DNA of 64,000 nt. It comes from Mesorhizobium loti CJ3sym (GTDB taxonomy: Bacteria > Pseudomonadota > Alphaproteobacteria > Rhizobiales > Rhizobiaceae). A model generated the notes under the pieces. That model saw only the letters and a program-made list of their open reading frames with translations. It had not been told where the DNA came from and did not search any database. This document shows positions 45,654 to 53,314 of this stretch, one piece after another (positions within the stretch are counted from its first letter, which is position 1; each line of letters begins with the position of its first letter). Location of the stretch: positions 1-64,000 of the forward strand of contig NZ_AXAL01000029.1 in assembly GCF_000472785.1 (NCBI RefSeq). Reading direction: 5' to 3'. Made by a program: the position numbers and the translations under genes.

Positions 45654-45932
45654 CTATCGGACCGGTCGGCCTGAGATCACCCTCAGCCAAGGTGCGAGAT
45701 GAAATGCACTCATCAGGAGATACATGGCCGGCATCCCGGTTAAGGACGGGCCGGTGAGCGGCAAGGCGCCCATGCACATCATGGATGCATCACTGCCCTG
45801 AAGGCAGGAGAGCAGCGCCATCACCGCGAAAGTCGGGGCGGCGGCGAGACACAGCCAGTCTGCGATGCCGAGGGCGGGAGTTCCCGTATTGTCGGAGGTG
45901 GTGCCGCCGGCGCTTGTGTGGATGTCGCTCAT
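45654..45932 (-). CDS. Small membrane protein, function unknown
   Basis: A 92-aa protein from ATG 45932 behind GGGGAAAAG. Two hydrophobic stretches, LGIADWLCLAAAPTFAVMALL and PAMYLLMSAFHLAPWL, suggest two membrane helices separated by a Met/Cys-rich loop (GSDASMMCMGALPL). It starts 41 bases upstream of the MDR dehydrogenase gene on the same strand, so the two may be cotranscribed. The family is not recognised. Confidence 0.55.
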   Translation of the reverse strand: MSDIHTSAGGTTSDNTGTPALGIADWLCLAAAPTFAVMALLSCLQGSDASMMCMGALPLTGPSLTGMPAMYLLMSAFHLAPWLRVISGRPVR

Positions 45933-45985
45933 GGTCTTTTCCCCTGATGGCCATGCCAGTCTTGGAGCGTCGCGTGTGGGAGCCC

Positions 45986-46021
45986 CGGACCTGCGGTCCG
46001 ACCTCCCCACAAGGGGGAGGT
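45986..46021. repeat. Two adjacent small palindromes
   Basis: CGGACC-TGC-GGTCCG (45986-46000) is followed by ACCTCCCC-N5-GGGGAGGT (46001-46021). The second resembles the inner C-run/G-run blocks of the elements at 5788 and 7134, so this may be a remnant. It lies just after the DUF899 gene stop and may end that transcript. Confidence 0.55.
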
Positions 46022-46053
46022 GGGCAGATTGCGATGCGCCCCGCCAGTCCCAG

Positions 46054-46803
46054 CTACTCGCCCTTGTCCCGGAACGCGGCTTCCCCGGCGGCGGAGACTT
46101 CGGCCCATTTCTTGTCGGCTCCGGCTTCGTAATTGTCGTGCCAGTTCCACCAGCTGTAGAGCGGCGTCTGCGGATAGCCTTCAGGCGAGTCCTCCCAGAT
46201 CTCCTGGCGGCCGAGCGGGGTGGCGTCGAGATAGCTCCAGACGGTGCCCATCGCCTCGTCGCCGCGGCTGTTGATGAAATACGTGCGGAAGATGCGGTCG
46301 CCGTCATGGATGAAGACGTTGTGGCCGTGCCACTCGTCGACGCCGAAATCCTTGTCGAAGCTGTCGGTGATTGTGTACCAGGGCATCTCCCAGCCCATCC
46401 GCGCCTTCAGCCTGACAATGTCGGCCTGCGGCGCGCGAGACGCGTAGGCAAGCGTGGTGTTGCGGGCGTTGAGATGAGCGAGGTGGCCGACCTGGTCGGC
46501 GCCGAGCGAACAGCCGCGGCAGGCATGTTCGGGCCAGCCATAGACGCCCGGCTCGAAGAAAGCGCGGTAGACGATCAGCTGGCGGCGGCCTTCGAACAAA
46601 TCGAGCAGGCTCGCCTTGCCATTGGGGCCTTCAAACTCATAGGCCTTGTCCACTTCCACCCACGGCATGCGGCGGCGCTCGGCGGCGAGCGCATCCTTGG
46701 CGCGCAGCGTCGCCTTCTCCTTCACCAGCATCTTCTCGTGCGCTGCCTGCCATTCCTGCTGTGAAACGACCGGAGGGGTCTTTATCGTCAAGTGCTTGGT
46801 CAT
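46054..46803 (-). CDS. DUF899 family thioredoxin-like protein
   Basis: A 249-aa protein from ATG 46803 behind AAAGGAG. Family landmarks are RRRMPWVEVDKAYEF, LFEGRRQLIVYRAFFEPGVYGW (split across FF), EHACRGCSLGADQVGHLAHLN and NVFIHDGDRIFRTYF. DUF899 proteins have a thioredoxin fold with a CxxC-like site (Cys-Arg-Gly-Cys here). Their function is unsettled, with an oxidative-stress or signalling role proposed. It is divergent from the TPR regulator at 47123. Confidence 0.88.
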   Translation of the reverse strand: MTKHLTIKTPPVVSQQEWQAAHEKMLVKEKATLRAKDALAAERRRMPWVEVDKAYEFEGPNGKASLLDLFEGRRQLIVYRAFFEPGVYGWPEHACRGCSLGADQVGHLAHLNARNTTLAYASRAPQADIVRLKARMGWEMPWYTITDSFDKDFGVDEWHGHNVFIHDGDRIFRTYFINSRGDEAMGTVWSYLDATPLGRQEIWEDSPEGYPQTPLYSWWNWHDNYEAGADKKWAEVSAAGEAAFRDKGE

Positions 46804-46880
46804 TGGTCTTCTCCTTTGCCAGTCATTGGGTTGCTGGTGATGGGGCCGTTGCGGCCTGCTGCTTCGCGGGGATCCAGGGT

Positions 46881-47124
46881 AGGGCGGTGAAACGGGGCGG
46901 GGTGCGTTACTTCAGCGACGGGATTTGAATCGGCCGGCCCGGCGCAGCAGGGATGGCGCATCCGCTGGGCAGGTTCGGCTGTATTGTGGGACGGCGTGTC
47001 GGTGGGCATCTCAGGTCTCCTTGGCTTGCCGCTTCGGTGATGCGGCTTGCTGCTTGGCGGTGGTGACTTAAGTTAGGGCGGTCAGGCCGAGGGGTGGGAG
47101 TTACAAGTGTGACGGGATTTGAAT
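46881..47124. repeat. Degenerate tandem duplication in the DUF899/regulator intergenic region
   Basis: Two 50-base blocks, 46881-46930 and 47075-47124, align without gaps: both start with AGGGCGGT and end GACGGGATTTGAAT, with about two thirds of positions shared. Similarity continues weakly upstream (GCGGC.TGCTGCTT). The second block ends inside the start codon of the gene at 47123. The 319-base gap contains no other supported gene. Confidence 0.55.
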
Positions 47125-48343
47125 GGACTCGCTGATCACGGCGGCAGCACTGGCGCTGGCGGCAGGCGATCCGCTCGGCGCGCTCGACCGCGTTGCGCTG
47201 CGCGAGGATGCGCCGGCGCTGGCGCTGCGCGGCATTGCCATGGCGCAGCTTGGCGACTTCGACCGCGCCAAGCTGCTCTTGCGGCGGGCGGCCCGGGCGT
47301 TCAGCCCGAAAGAGGCTGTCGCGCGGGCCAGATGCGTCGTCGCCGAGGCCGAGATCGCGCTGGTCTCGCGTGATCTGGGCTGGCCGGCCAAGGCGCTCGA
47401 CGCGGCGCGCACGACGCTGGAAAAGCATGGCGACCGGCTGAACGCGGCGCATGCCGGCCATCTCAAGGTGCGGCGCCTGCTGTTGATCGGCCGCCTCGAC
47501 GAAGCCGAGCATGTGCTGGCCGGGCTCGACCCGACGCCGCTGCCGCCGGCTGCACGGGCCGCGCATGAACTTGCTGTCGCCGGCATCTCCATGCGGCGGC
47601 TCAGAACCCGGCCGGCGCGCGCGGCACTCGAATGGGCCCGCCACGCCGCCCGGCAGGCCGGCATTCCGGGCCTCATGGCGGAGGTCGACAGCGCATCTCT
47701 GGCGCTGGAAACACCGGCGGCACGGCTGATCAGCCAAGGCACGGAGCGGCCATTGCTGCTCGAAGAGGTCGAGGCGCTGCAGGCGTCGCCGGCGGTTGTC
47801 GTCGATGCCTTTCGCTATGCCGTGCGCGCCGGGGACAGAACCGTCTCGCTGGCAAGCCGCCCGGTGCTGTTTGCGCTGGCGCGTGCGCTTGCCGAGGCCT
47901 GGCCAGGGGATGTGTCGCGTGAAGAGCTCGTGGCGCGGGCCTTTGGCGGCAAGCATGCCGATGAATCGCACCGCGCCCGCCTGCGCGTCGAGATCGGCCG
48001 GCTGCGCGCCGAGCTTGGTGCGCTGGCCGACATCAGCGCCACCAAGCGCGGTTTCACGCTGGCGCCGCGCCAAGCGCGCGCGATGCTGGTGCTGGCACGG
48101 CCGATCGAGGAACGGCACGCGGCGGTGCTTGCCTTGCTTGCCGACGGCGAAGCCTGGTCGAGCTCGGCCCTGGCGCTGGCGCTCGGCACCGGCCAGCGCA
48201 GCGTACAGCGGGCGCTCGAGCTGTTGGCCGAGGCCGGCAAGGTGCAGTCTTTCGGCCATGGCCGCGCGCGCCGCTGGATGACGCCGCCAATGGCCGGATT
48301 CACGACCACCTTGTTACTCCCGGCATCGCTGCCAAGCGGCTAG
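47123..48343 (+). CDS. TPR and winged-helix regulator-like protein
   Basis: A 406-aa protein. Residues about 1-190 are Ala/Leu-rich helical repeats of TPR type (GDPLGALDRVALREDAPALA, DFDRAKLLLRRAARAF). Residues about 225-320 resemble an OmpR-like winged helix (DVSREELVARAFGGKHADES, RLRVEIGRLRAELGALA, TKRGFTLAP). The C-terminal 60 residues look like a second HTH (SSALALALGTGQRSVQRALELL). It is probably a transcriptional regulator of the helix-repeat type. It is divergent from DUF899 and may control it. No clear Shine-Dalgarno is present. Confidence 0.65.
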   Translation: MDSLITAAALALAAGDPLGALDRVALREDAPALALRGIAMAQLGDFDRAKLLLRRAARAFSPKEAVARARCVVAEAEIALVSRDLGWPAKALDAARTTLEKHGDRLNAAHAGHLKVRRLLLIGRLDEAEHVLAGLDPTPLPPAARAAHELAVAGISMRRLRTRPARAALEWARHAARQAGIPGLMAEVDSASLALETPAARLISQGTERPLLLEEVEALQASPAVVVDAFRYAVRAGDRTVSLASRPVLFALARALAEAWPGDVSREELVARAFGGKHADESHRARLRVEIGRLRAELGALADISATKRGFTLAPRQARAMLVLARPIEERHAAVLALLADGEAWSSSALALALGTGQRSVQRALELLAEAGKVQSFGHGRARRWMTPPMAGFTTTLLLPASLPSG

Positions 48344-48376
48344 GAAGGGAAAACGACCACTATCGAGGACAAACAC

Positions 48377-49009
48377 ATGAAGCATTCAGCGGCCGAAATC
48401 CTGCGCGAATACGGACCCTTTCCCGGTGTGGAGCGAATACATGGGGTGAGCTTTGACGGCGAGCACGTCTGGTTTGCCTCGGGCGAAAAACTCAATGCCT
48501 TCGATCCGCAAAGCGGGCAGACGCTGCGTTCGATCGATGTCGCCGCCCATGCCGGCACCGCCTTTGACGGCCAGCATTTCTTCCAGCTCGCCAATGATCG
48601 CATCCAGAAGATCGATCCCGATACCGGCGCGGTGCTCTCCACCATCCCGGCGCCCGGCGGCGGCCGCGACTCCGGGCTGACCTGGGCCGAAGGCACGCTT
48701 TGGGTGGGGCAGTACCGCGAGCGCAAGATCCACCAGATCGATCCCGAGACCGGAGAAATCCTGCGCACCATCGAATCCAACCGCTTCGTCACCGGGGTGA
48801 CCTGGGTGGATGGCGAGCTGTGGCACGCCACCTGGGAAGGCGACGAGAGCGACCTGCGCCGCGTCGATCCAAAAACCGGCAAGGTTCTGGAAAAGCTCAA
48901 CATGCCTGATGGCATCGGCGTCTCGGGGATGGAGTCCGATGGCGGCGACCGCCTGTACTGCGGCAGCACATCCGATGGTGTGGTGCGGGCAGTGCGCCGG
49001 CCGAAATGA
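48377..49009 (+). CDS. Beta-propeller protein, glutaminyl-cyclotransferase-like
   Basis: A 210-aa cytoplasmic protein built of repeated blades such as VSFDGEHVWFASGEKLNAFDP, IQKIDPDTGAVLSTIPAP, IHQIDPETGEILRTIES and LRRVDPKTGKVLEKLNMP. The pattern I.DP.TG..L..I fits PQQ/NHL-like or plant-type glutamine cyclotransferase propellers. There is no signal peptide. GAGG lies shortly before the ATG. It is 33 bases downstream of the regulator gene and likely cotranscribed. Substrate unknown. Confidence 0.65.
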   Translation: MKHSAAEILREYGPFPGVERIHGVSFDGEHVWFASGEKLNAFDPQSGQTLRSIDVAAHAGTAFDGQHFFQLANDRIQKIDPDTGAVLSTIPAPGGGRDSGLTWAEGTLWVGQYRERKIHQIDPETGEILRTIESNRFVTGVTWVDGELWHATWEGDESDLRRVDPKTGKVLEKLNMPDGIGVSGMESDGGDRLYCGSTSDGVVRAVRRPK

Positions 49010-49141
49010 GCCGGGTCTTTTGACGCAGACATCAGGTCGAGCCTCGCGAATTTGTCCGCCGCGACTGGTCGTCGCCCAAGGTCGTGCCTAGATAGGCTGC
49101 GATGGGCGACCGCCCGGACATCTCTTCGCAAAGGACCTGAC

Positions 49142-49972
49142 ATGCCAGAACAGATCACGCTGAACGACGGCGCCACCATTCCCCAGCTTGGCCTTGGCGT
49201 GTGGCAGGTCGACCATGACATAACCGCCGATGTGGTGGGTTGGGCGATCAAGGCCGGCTACCGGCTGATCGACACCGCCGAGGGTTATCAGAACGAGGAA
49301 GGGGTCGGCGAGGCGATCCGCGCTGCCGATGTGCCGAGAAGCGAACTGTTCATCACCTCGAAGCTGCGCAATGGCGCTCACCAGCGCGATGCGGCCCTGC
49401 GCGCTTTCGACAACACGATGAAGAAGCTCGGCATCGAGCAGCTCGATCTGTTCCTCATCCACTGGCCGGTGCCCAGCCAGGACAAATATGTCGAAGCCTG
49501 GAAGACGTTGGTGGAGCTGCAGAAGGGTGGCCGCATCAGGTCGATCGGCGTCTCGAATTTCAACAGCGATCATCTGGAGCGGATCATCGGCGAGACCGGC
49601 GTGACGCCCGTCGTCAACCAGATCGAACTGCATCCGCGCTTCCAGCAGCGCGCACTCAGGGAGTTTCATGCCGGGCACAACATCCACACCGAAAGCTGGA
49701 GCCCGCTGGGCAGCGGCAAGCTGCTCGGCGACCCGACGATTGCAGGCATTGCCAAAAAATACGGCAAATCCGCCGCGCAGACCATGATCCGCTGGCACCT
49801 CCAGGAAGGGCTGATCGTCATTCCAAAATCGATCCAGCAAGACCGCATCGCGGCCAATTTCGACGTCTTCGATTTTGAACTGGACGCGCAGGACCTGAAG
49901 ACGATCGCAGGCATGGATTTGGCTGACGGACGCGGCGGCCCGAACCCGGCCACGGCTTCGTTTTTGTTTTGA
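49142..49972 (+). CDS. Aldo/keto reductase
   Basis: A 276-aa NADPH-dependent carbonyl reductase. The catalytic tetrad is visible: Asp44 and Tyr49 in LIDTAEGYQNEEGVG, Lys74 in FITSKL and His107 in LFLIHWPVP. The cofactor region is VIPKSIQQDRIAANFDVFDF. It belongs to the 2,5-diketo-gluconate reductase-like branch. It is convergent with the MocE-type ferredoxin gene with a one-base gap between stops. It may take part in the neighbouring polyol or rhizopine-like pathway, by proximity only. Confidence 0.93.
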   Translation: MPEQITLNDGATIPQLGLGVWQVDHDITADVVGWAIKAGYRLIDTAEGYQNEEGVGEAIRAADVPRSELFITSKLRNGAHQRDAALRAFDNTMKKLGIEQLDLFLIHWPVPSQDKYVEAWKTLVELQKGGRIRSIGVSNFNSDHLERIIGETGVTPVVNQIELHPRFQQRALREFHAGHNIHTESWSPLGSGKLLGDPTIAGIAKKYGKSAAQTMIRWHLQEGLIVIPKSIQQDRIAANFDVFDFELDAQDLKTIAGMDLADGRGGPNPATASFLF

Positions 49973-49973
49973 G

Positions 49974-50291
49974 TTAGTCCGGCAGATCGACCAGCACGGC
50001 GCCGCCTTCCAAGCGCGCCGAATAGCTCTTGAGATTGATGCAGGGCGGCAGACGTTTGGCTGCGCCGGTGCGATAGTCGAAGGCGCCGCCGTGCTTGGGG
50101 CATTCGACCTCGTAGTCCATCACCAGCCCGTCGGCGAGATGGACCGCCTCATGGGTGCACAGCCCGTCGGTGCAGAACACTTCGTCGTCGGGCGAGCGGA
50201 AGATGGCGTAGGTCCGGCCGCCATGATCGAAACGGAGCGCGCCTTCCTGTTCGATGTCGTCGAGGCCGCAGGCCTTGATCCAACTGGACAT
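49974..50291 (-). CDS. MocE-type Rieske 2Fe-2S ferredoxin
   Basis: A 105-aa protein from ATG 50291; GTG 50300 would add MRN. The Rieske ligands are Cys45 and His47 (GLCTHEAVH) and Cys64 and His67 (VECPKHGGAF). The opening SSWIKACGLDDI and the run HLADGLVMDYEVECPKH are typical of the MocE ferredoxin family. In rhizopine catabolism MocE is the ferredoxin of the MocDEF oxygenase that demethylates 3-O-methyl-scyllo-inosamine. Here it probably feeds electrons to the oxygenase-like gene at 51418. A reductase (MocF) is not seen in the window. Confidence 0.85.
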   Translation of the reverse strand: MSSWIKACGLDDIEQEGALRFDHGGRTYAIFRSPDDEVFCTDGLCTHEAVHLADGLVMDYEVECPKHGGAFDYRTGAAKRLPPCINLKSYSARLEGGAVLVDLPD

Positions 50292-50324
50292 GTTTCTCAC
50301 CCTAAATTCGATCGCGAACGGCGG

Positions 50325-50348
50325 CCGGAGCGGCTGAAACCGCTCCGG
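50325..50348 (-). terminator. Hairpin between binding-protein and ferredoxin genes
   Basis: CCGGAGCGG (50325-50333) and CCGCTCCGG (50340-50348) form a 9-bp perfect stem with a 6-base loop in the 74-base gap between the two minus-strand genes. No T-run follows on the minus strand. It may partly terminate or stabilise the binding-protein mRNA so that the SBP is made in excess. Confidence 0.55.
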
Positions 50349-50365
50349 AGGCCCCAGTCTCGACT

Positions 50366-51307
50366 CTAGTTCTTGCTAAGATAGTCGGTAGCGTTGGCTG
50401 GCGTGACCAGTTCGAACGGCACATAGACGACACGGTCGACCTTCTCGCCCTTGGCGAGGGCGAGTGCCGCATCGACACCGCCGCCGCCCTGGCCCTTGGC
50501 GTTCTGGAACACGGTCACAGCCAGGTCGCCCGCCTTCATCGCCTGCAGGCCATCCTGGGTGGCGTCGATGCCGCCGACGACAACGTTCTTCATGTCGATG
50601 GCATTGGCCTTCAGCGCCAGGATGGCACCGATGGCGGATTCGTCGTTGTTGGCGATGACAGCATCCGGGGCAGGGCCTGCCGTCAACCAGTTTGTCATCA
50701 GGTTCTGCGCATTGTCGCGTGCCCATTCGGACGACTGCTTGTCGGTGACCTTGATGAAGTTGCACATGTCGGTGGCGAAGATCTGTTCGACATCCTTGGT
50801 CCGCTGCAGTGCGGCCTGGTGAACAAGGCTGCCCATGACGATGTAGGCCGTGGCGCCAGCGGATTTGCCCTTCGCGCGCAAGAGCTTACACACTTCGAAT
50901 GCCTCTATCGTGCCGGATTCCGTTTCGTTGGAGCCAACATAGACTTGGCTTGCCGGCAGATTCTTCATGTCGGACGGTTCGAGGTTGACGAAGACCAGCG
51001 GAATGCCGGCCTTGGCGGCTTCCTCGCTGATCGTCTTCGACGCGTTGGTGTCGACCAGCGTGACGATGATGGCATCGACGCCGCTTGCGATGAAGTTCTT
51101 GACCTGGTCGAGTTGCTTGGCGACGTCGTTCTGCGCATCCTCGACCTGGATGCCGGCGCCTTTTTCCTTGGCGCGGTCCTGCATGCTGTGCATCAGCAGC
51201 GTCTGGAAATTGTTGTCGAAGTTGACGATGCTGACGCCGATCTTGGCGGCGAAGGCTGATGTCGACATCAATGTGGCCAGCGCCGTCGAAATGAGAAGTT
51301 TCTTCAC
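50366..51307 (-). CDS. Periplasmic sugar/polyol-binding protein, MocB/RbsB-like
   Basis: A 313-aa precursor from GTG 51307 behind GGGAGGAAA. The signal peptide is MKKLLISTALATLMSTSAFA. The peripla_BP_4 fold includes IGVSIVNFDNNFQTLLMHSM, DAQNDVAKQLDQVKNFIASG, VIANNDESAIGAILALKA and VVGGIDATQDGLQAMKAGDL. This pattern is like inositol- and rhizopine-binding proteins such as MocB. Neighbouring MocE-type ferredoxin and an oxygenase strengthen a rhizopine or inosamine-like ligand. No ATPase or permease gene adjoins it, so it depends on a transporter elsewhere. Confidence 0.88.
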   Translation of the reverse strand: MKKLLISTALATLMSTSAFAAKIGVSIVNFDNNFQTLLMHSMQDRAKEKGAGIQVEDAQNDVAKQLDQVKNFIASGVDAIIVTLVDTNASKTISEEAAKAGIPLVFVNLEPSDMKNLPASQVYVGSNETESGTIEAFEVCKLLRAKGKSAGATAYIVMGSLVHQAALQRTKDVEQIFATDMCNFIKVTDKQSSEWARDNAQNLMTNWLTAGPAPDAVIANNDESAIGAILALKANAIDMKNVVVGGIDATQDGLQAMKAGDLAVTVFQNAKGQGGGGVDAALALAKGEKVDRVVYVPFELVTPANATDYLSKN

Positions 51308-51417
51308 GGTTTCCTCCCTTGGATGGAGTGCCGGTTCACTCCTCCCTTGATTACCGGCCCTTGCGGGATGGCTGGATGGATGGCTGGCGCCATCCGTGTG
51401 GCTGTCTGGTCGGGCTA

Positions 51418-52422
51418 TCAGTTGGCGGCGTTGGCACGCGCCTTCTTCTTCTCGTAGCGAGCCTGCATGCGGGCCTCACCTTCCTTGCTGCCGTCGTGGA
51501 AAGTGCCCAACCATCGGTCGAACGGGATGAGCCCGTCGCCGTAGTTCACCTCGAAATATTTGTGGTGGAGGTAGTGGATGTAGGCGTGGCTATCGACGCT
51601 GGTGTCTTCGCCGAGTTCGACCTTGTCGAAGCCGACGTGGCCGGGAATGGCGCCGAAGCCGGCATAGTGGAGTTGATAGAGCGCCAGCAGTGGGTTCGAC
51701 GGGATGACCAGGTGCCAGAATGCAACGCCGAGATAGCCGAACTGCTCGACAGGATGCATCGCCAGCGACGACCATGGCGACGGGTTGACCGAATTGTGGT
51801 GCACCGAGTGCACCCATTTGTAGAGTGGCGGCCAGTGGATCGCCCGGTGCAGCAGGAAGAAATGCGTCTCGTGGATAATCGGCACCACCAGCGCCAGGCA
51901 GAACAGGTATACGGGGTGCTCCGCGACCGTCAGCCACGGCACGTAGCCATTGGCGTAGGCATAGAGGATCGCCACCTCGATCGCTGTCCAGATCGGCATT
52001 CCTGTGCCGAAGGTGCGCAGCATGTTGTCGAGATTCTGGTTCTGGAAGAAGAACGCCTTGCTCTTTTGCTCCGACGGCCATTTGCCGTTGTATTTGAACC
52101 GGTTGCCCTGGCTTCTCAAGATGTAGAGTCGGATCTCGAAAGCGCCGAAGAACAGAAGCAATGCCGCGCAGTTGACGAGGAACAGCCGTAGGATCCAGCC
52201 CCAGCCAATCGTCTTCATCACCTCGACATCGGGCAGCACGAAGTGCCACCAGGCCACCGCCGAGAGCGCGAAGAGGAGATTGTAGGGCAGGAAATAGTGC
52301 GGCAGCCATTTCAGGAACGCCAGCGGTCGCGGCGGGAAGGTAAAAAGCGGCGCGGTGCCGGCAGGCTCGTTCGGAGCCCAGTCGCCGCGCTTGTTGCGTG
52401 TTCCGTATTTCAGATCGTCCAT
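51418..52422 (-). CDS. Sterol desaturase/fatty acid hydroxylase superfamily membrane oxygenase
   Basis: A 334-aa protein from ATG 52422; GTG 52449 is an alternative that would overlap the PanB-like stop. It has four or five TM helices. Di-iron histidine boxes are HETHFFLLHR (184-193), HSVHHNS (205-211), His223 in MHPVEQ, and HYLHHKYF near the C-terminus. It is the natural partner for the MocE-type ferredoxin, taking the place that MocD (a hydrocarbon-oxygenase-like protein) has in rhizopine operons. It probably hydroxylates or O-demethylates the pathway substrate. The substrate is inferred from context only. Confidence 0.85.
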   Translation of the reverse strand: MDDLKYGTRNKRGDWAPNEPAGTAPLFTFPPRPLAFLKWLPHYFLPYNLLFALSAVAWWHFVLPDVEVMKTIGWGWILRLFLVNCAALLLFFGAFEIRLYILRSQGNRFKYNGKWPSEQKSKAFFFQNQNLDNMLRTFGTGMPIWTAIEVAILYAYANGYVPWLTVAEHPVYLFCLALVVPIIHETHFFLLHRAIHWPPLYKWVHSVHHNSVNPSPWSSLAMHPVEQFGYLGVAFWHLVIPSNPLLALYQLHYAGFGAIPGHVGFDKVELGEDTSVDSHAYIHYLHHKYFEVNYGDGLIPFDRWLGTFHDGSKEGEARMQARYEKKKARANAAN

Positions 52423-52445
52423 GGCGGTCTCACGAGGGCTTGGTT

Positions 52446-53237
52446 TCACAAAGACTGGGAAAGAGTGAGGAAGCGGTCATGGGCGGCATCGTCCATGTCC
52501 ACCTGGTGCCTGGCCTCGGGGTAAAGGCCATCGGCCACGTCGCGGCCGAACGCGCGGAAGGCGGCGATGCGCTTTTCCTGCAGTTCGGCTTCCAGCGTGA
52601 CGAAGTCGGCGTAGCGCCTGGCGTGGCGTGGATAGTGGCCGGTATGAGTGCCGAGCACGTCAGAGGAAAACAGATACTGCGTGTCGCAGGCGCTGCCGCA
52701 ACCCATGCCCATGGTGATCAGCGGCGTCGAGCGGGTGATGTGCTCGGCAAGCCTGACCGGCACCACTTCGACCTCGATGCAGGCCGCGCCAGCGTTTTCC
52801 AAATCCTTGGCGGCGCGCAGCACTTTGATGGCCTCTTCGGCTGACCTGCCGATGGCGCGGAAATTCGTCCAAGTGGCGCGGTTCGGCACCAGGCCGACAT
52901 GTCCGGTGACGGGAATGCCTTCGGCCGCCATGGCTTCGATGAAGCGCGGCGAATGCGACGAATAGACCGCATCGGCGCCGCGCTTTATCATTGCGAAGCC
53001 GAGCCGCACCGCCTCATCAGGCGAGGCGACCGCGCCATGCGGCATGCCGACGGAGAGGAAGGCGAACGGCGCCGCCTGGCGGATCAATTCGAGATTGTGG
53101 TCGGGTTCGCAGGACAGGATGACGATGTCGCTGGCGACGTCGGCGCCGGCCTCGGCCGGCGTGTCGACATGCAATTGCAGCCATTTGCGGATGCCCTTGG
53201 TGCTCTGGAGGTCTTGTACTGTCAGCCGTCTCGTCAC
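52446..53237 (-). CDS. PanB-like protein (ketopantoate hydroxymethyltransferase family)
   Basis: A 263-aa protein, matching PanB length, from GTG 53237 behind GGAGGATCACC. The C-terminal half keeps the PanB pattern (VTGHVGLVPNRATW, LENAGAACIEVEVVPVRLAEH, ITMGMGCGSACDTQYL, GTHTGHYPRHARRY). The N-terminal metal-binding motif region normally reading MVGDSLG is replaced by IVILSCEPDHNLEL. It is therefore a divergent member of the PEP mutase/PanB superfamily, probably an aldol-type lyase or synthase with another substrate. It lies under the putative LacI operator and leads the operon. Confidence 0.8.
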   Translation of the reverse strand: MTRRLTVQDLQSTKGIRKWLQLHVDTPAEAGADVASDIVILSCEPDHNLELIRQAAPFAFLSVGMPHGAVASPDEAVRLGFAMIKRGADAVYSSHSPRFIEAMAAEGIPVTGHVGLVPNRATWTNFRAIGRSAEEAIKVLRAAKDLENAGAACIEVEVVPVRLAEHITRSTPLITMGMGCGSACDTQYLFSSDVLGTHTGHYPRHARRYADFVTLEAELQEKRIAAFRAFGRDVADGLYPEARHQVDMDDAAHDRFLTLSQSL

Positions 53238-53298
53238 CGGTGATCCTCCCATTTGCGAGAGGCGTAGCATCGCGGGCGGCAGATGGCCGCTTGTTCCT

Positions 53299-53314
53299 TG
53301 ATCAAATCAGATCA
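53299..53314. promoter_or_regulatory. LacI-family operator 1, upstream of the PanB-like operon
   Basis: TGATCAAATCAGATCA, whose reverse complement TGATCTGATTTGATCA matches operator 2 at 54331-54346 in 14 of 16 positions. It overlaps the lacI stop codon and lies about 60 bases upstream of the PanB-like start, within a longer near-palindrome from 53296 to 53318. Confidence 0.7.

Noticed and set aside
46800..47009. Small minus-strand frame overlapping the DUF899 start by four bases
   Set aside because: Pro/His-rich composition, no motif, spans the duplicated block, and no convincing ribosome binding site.
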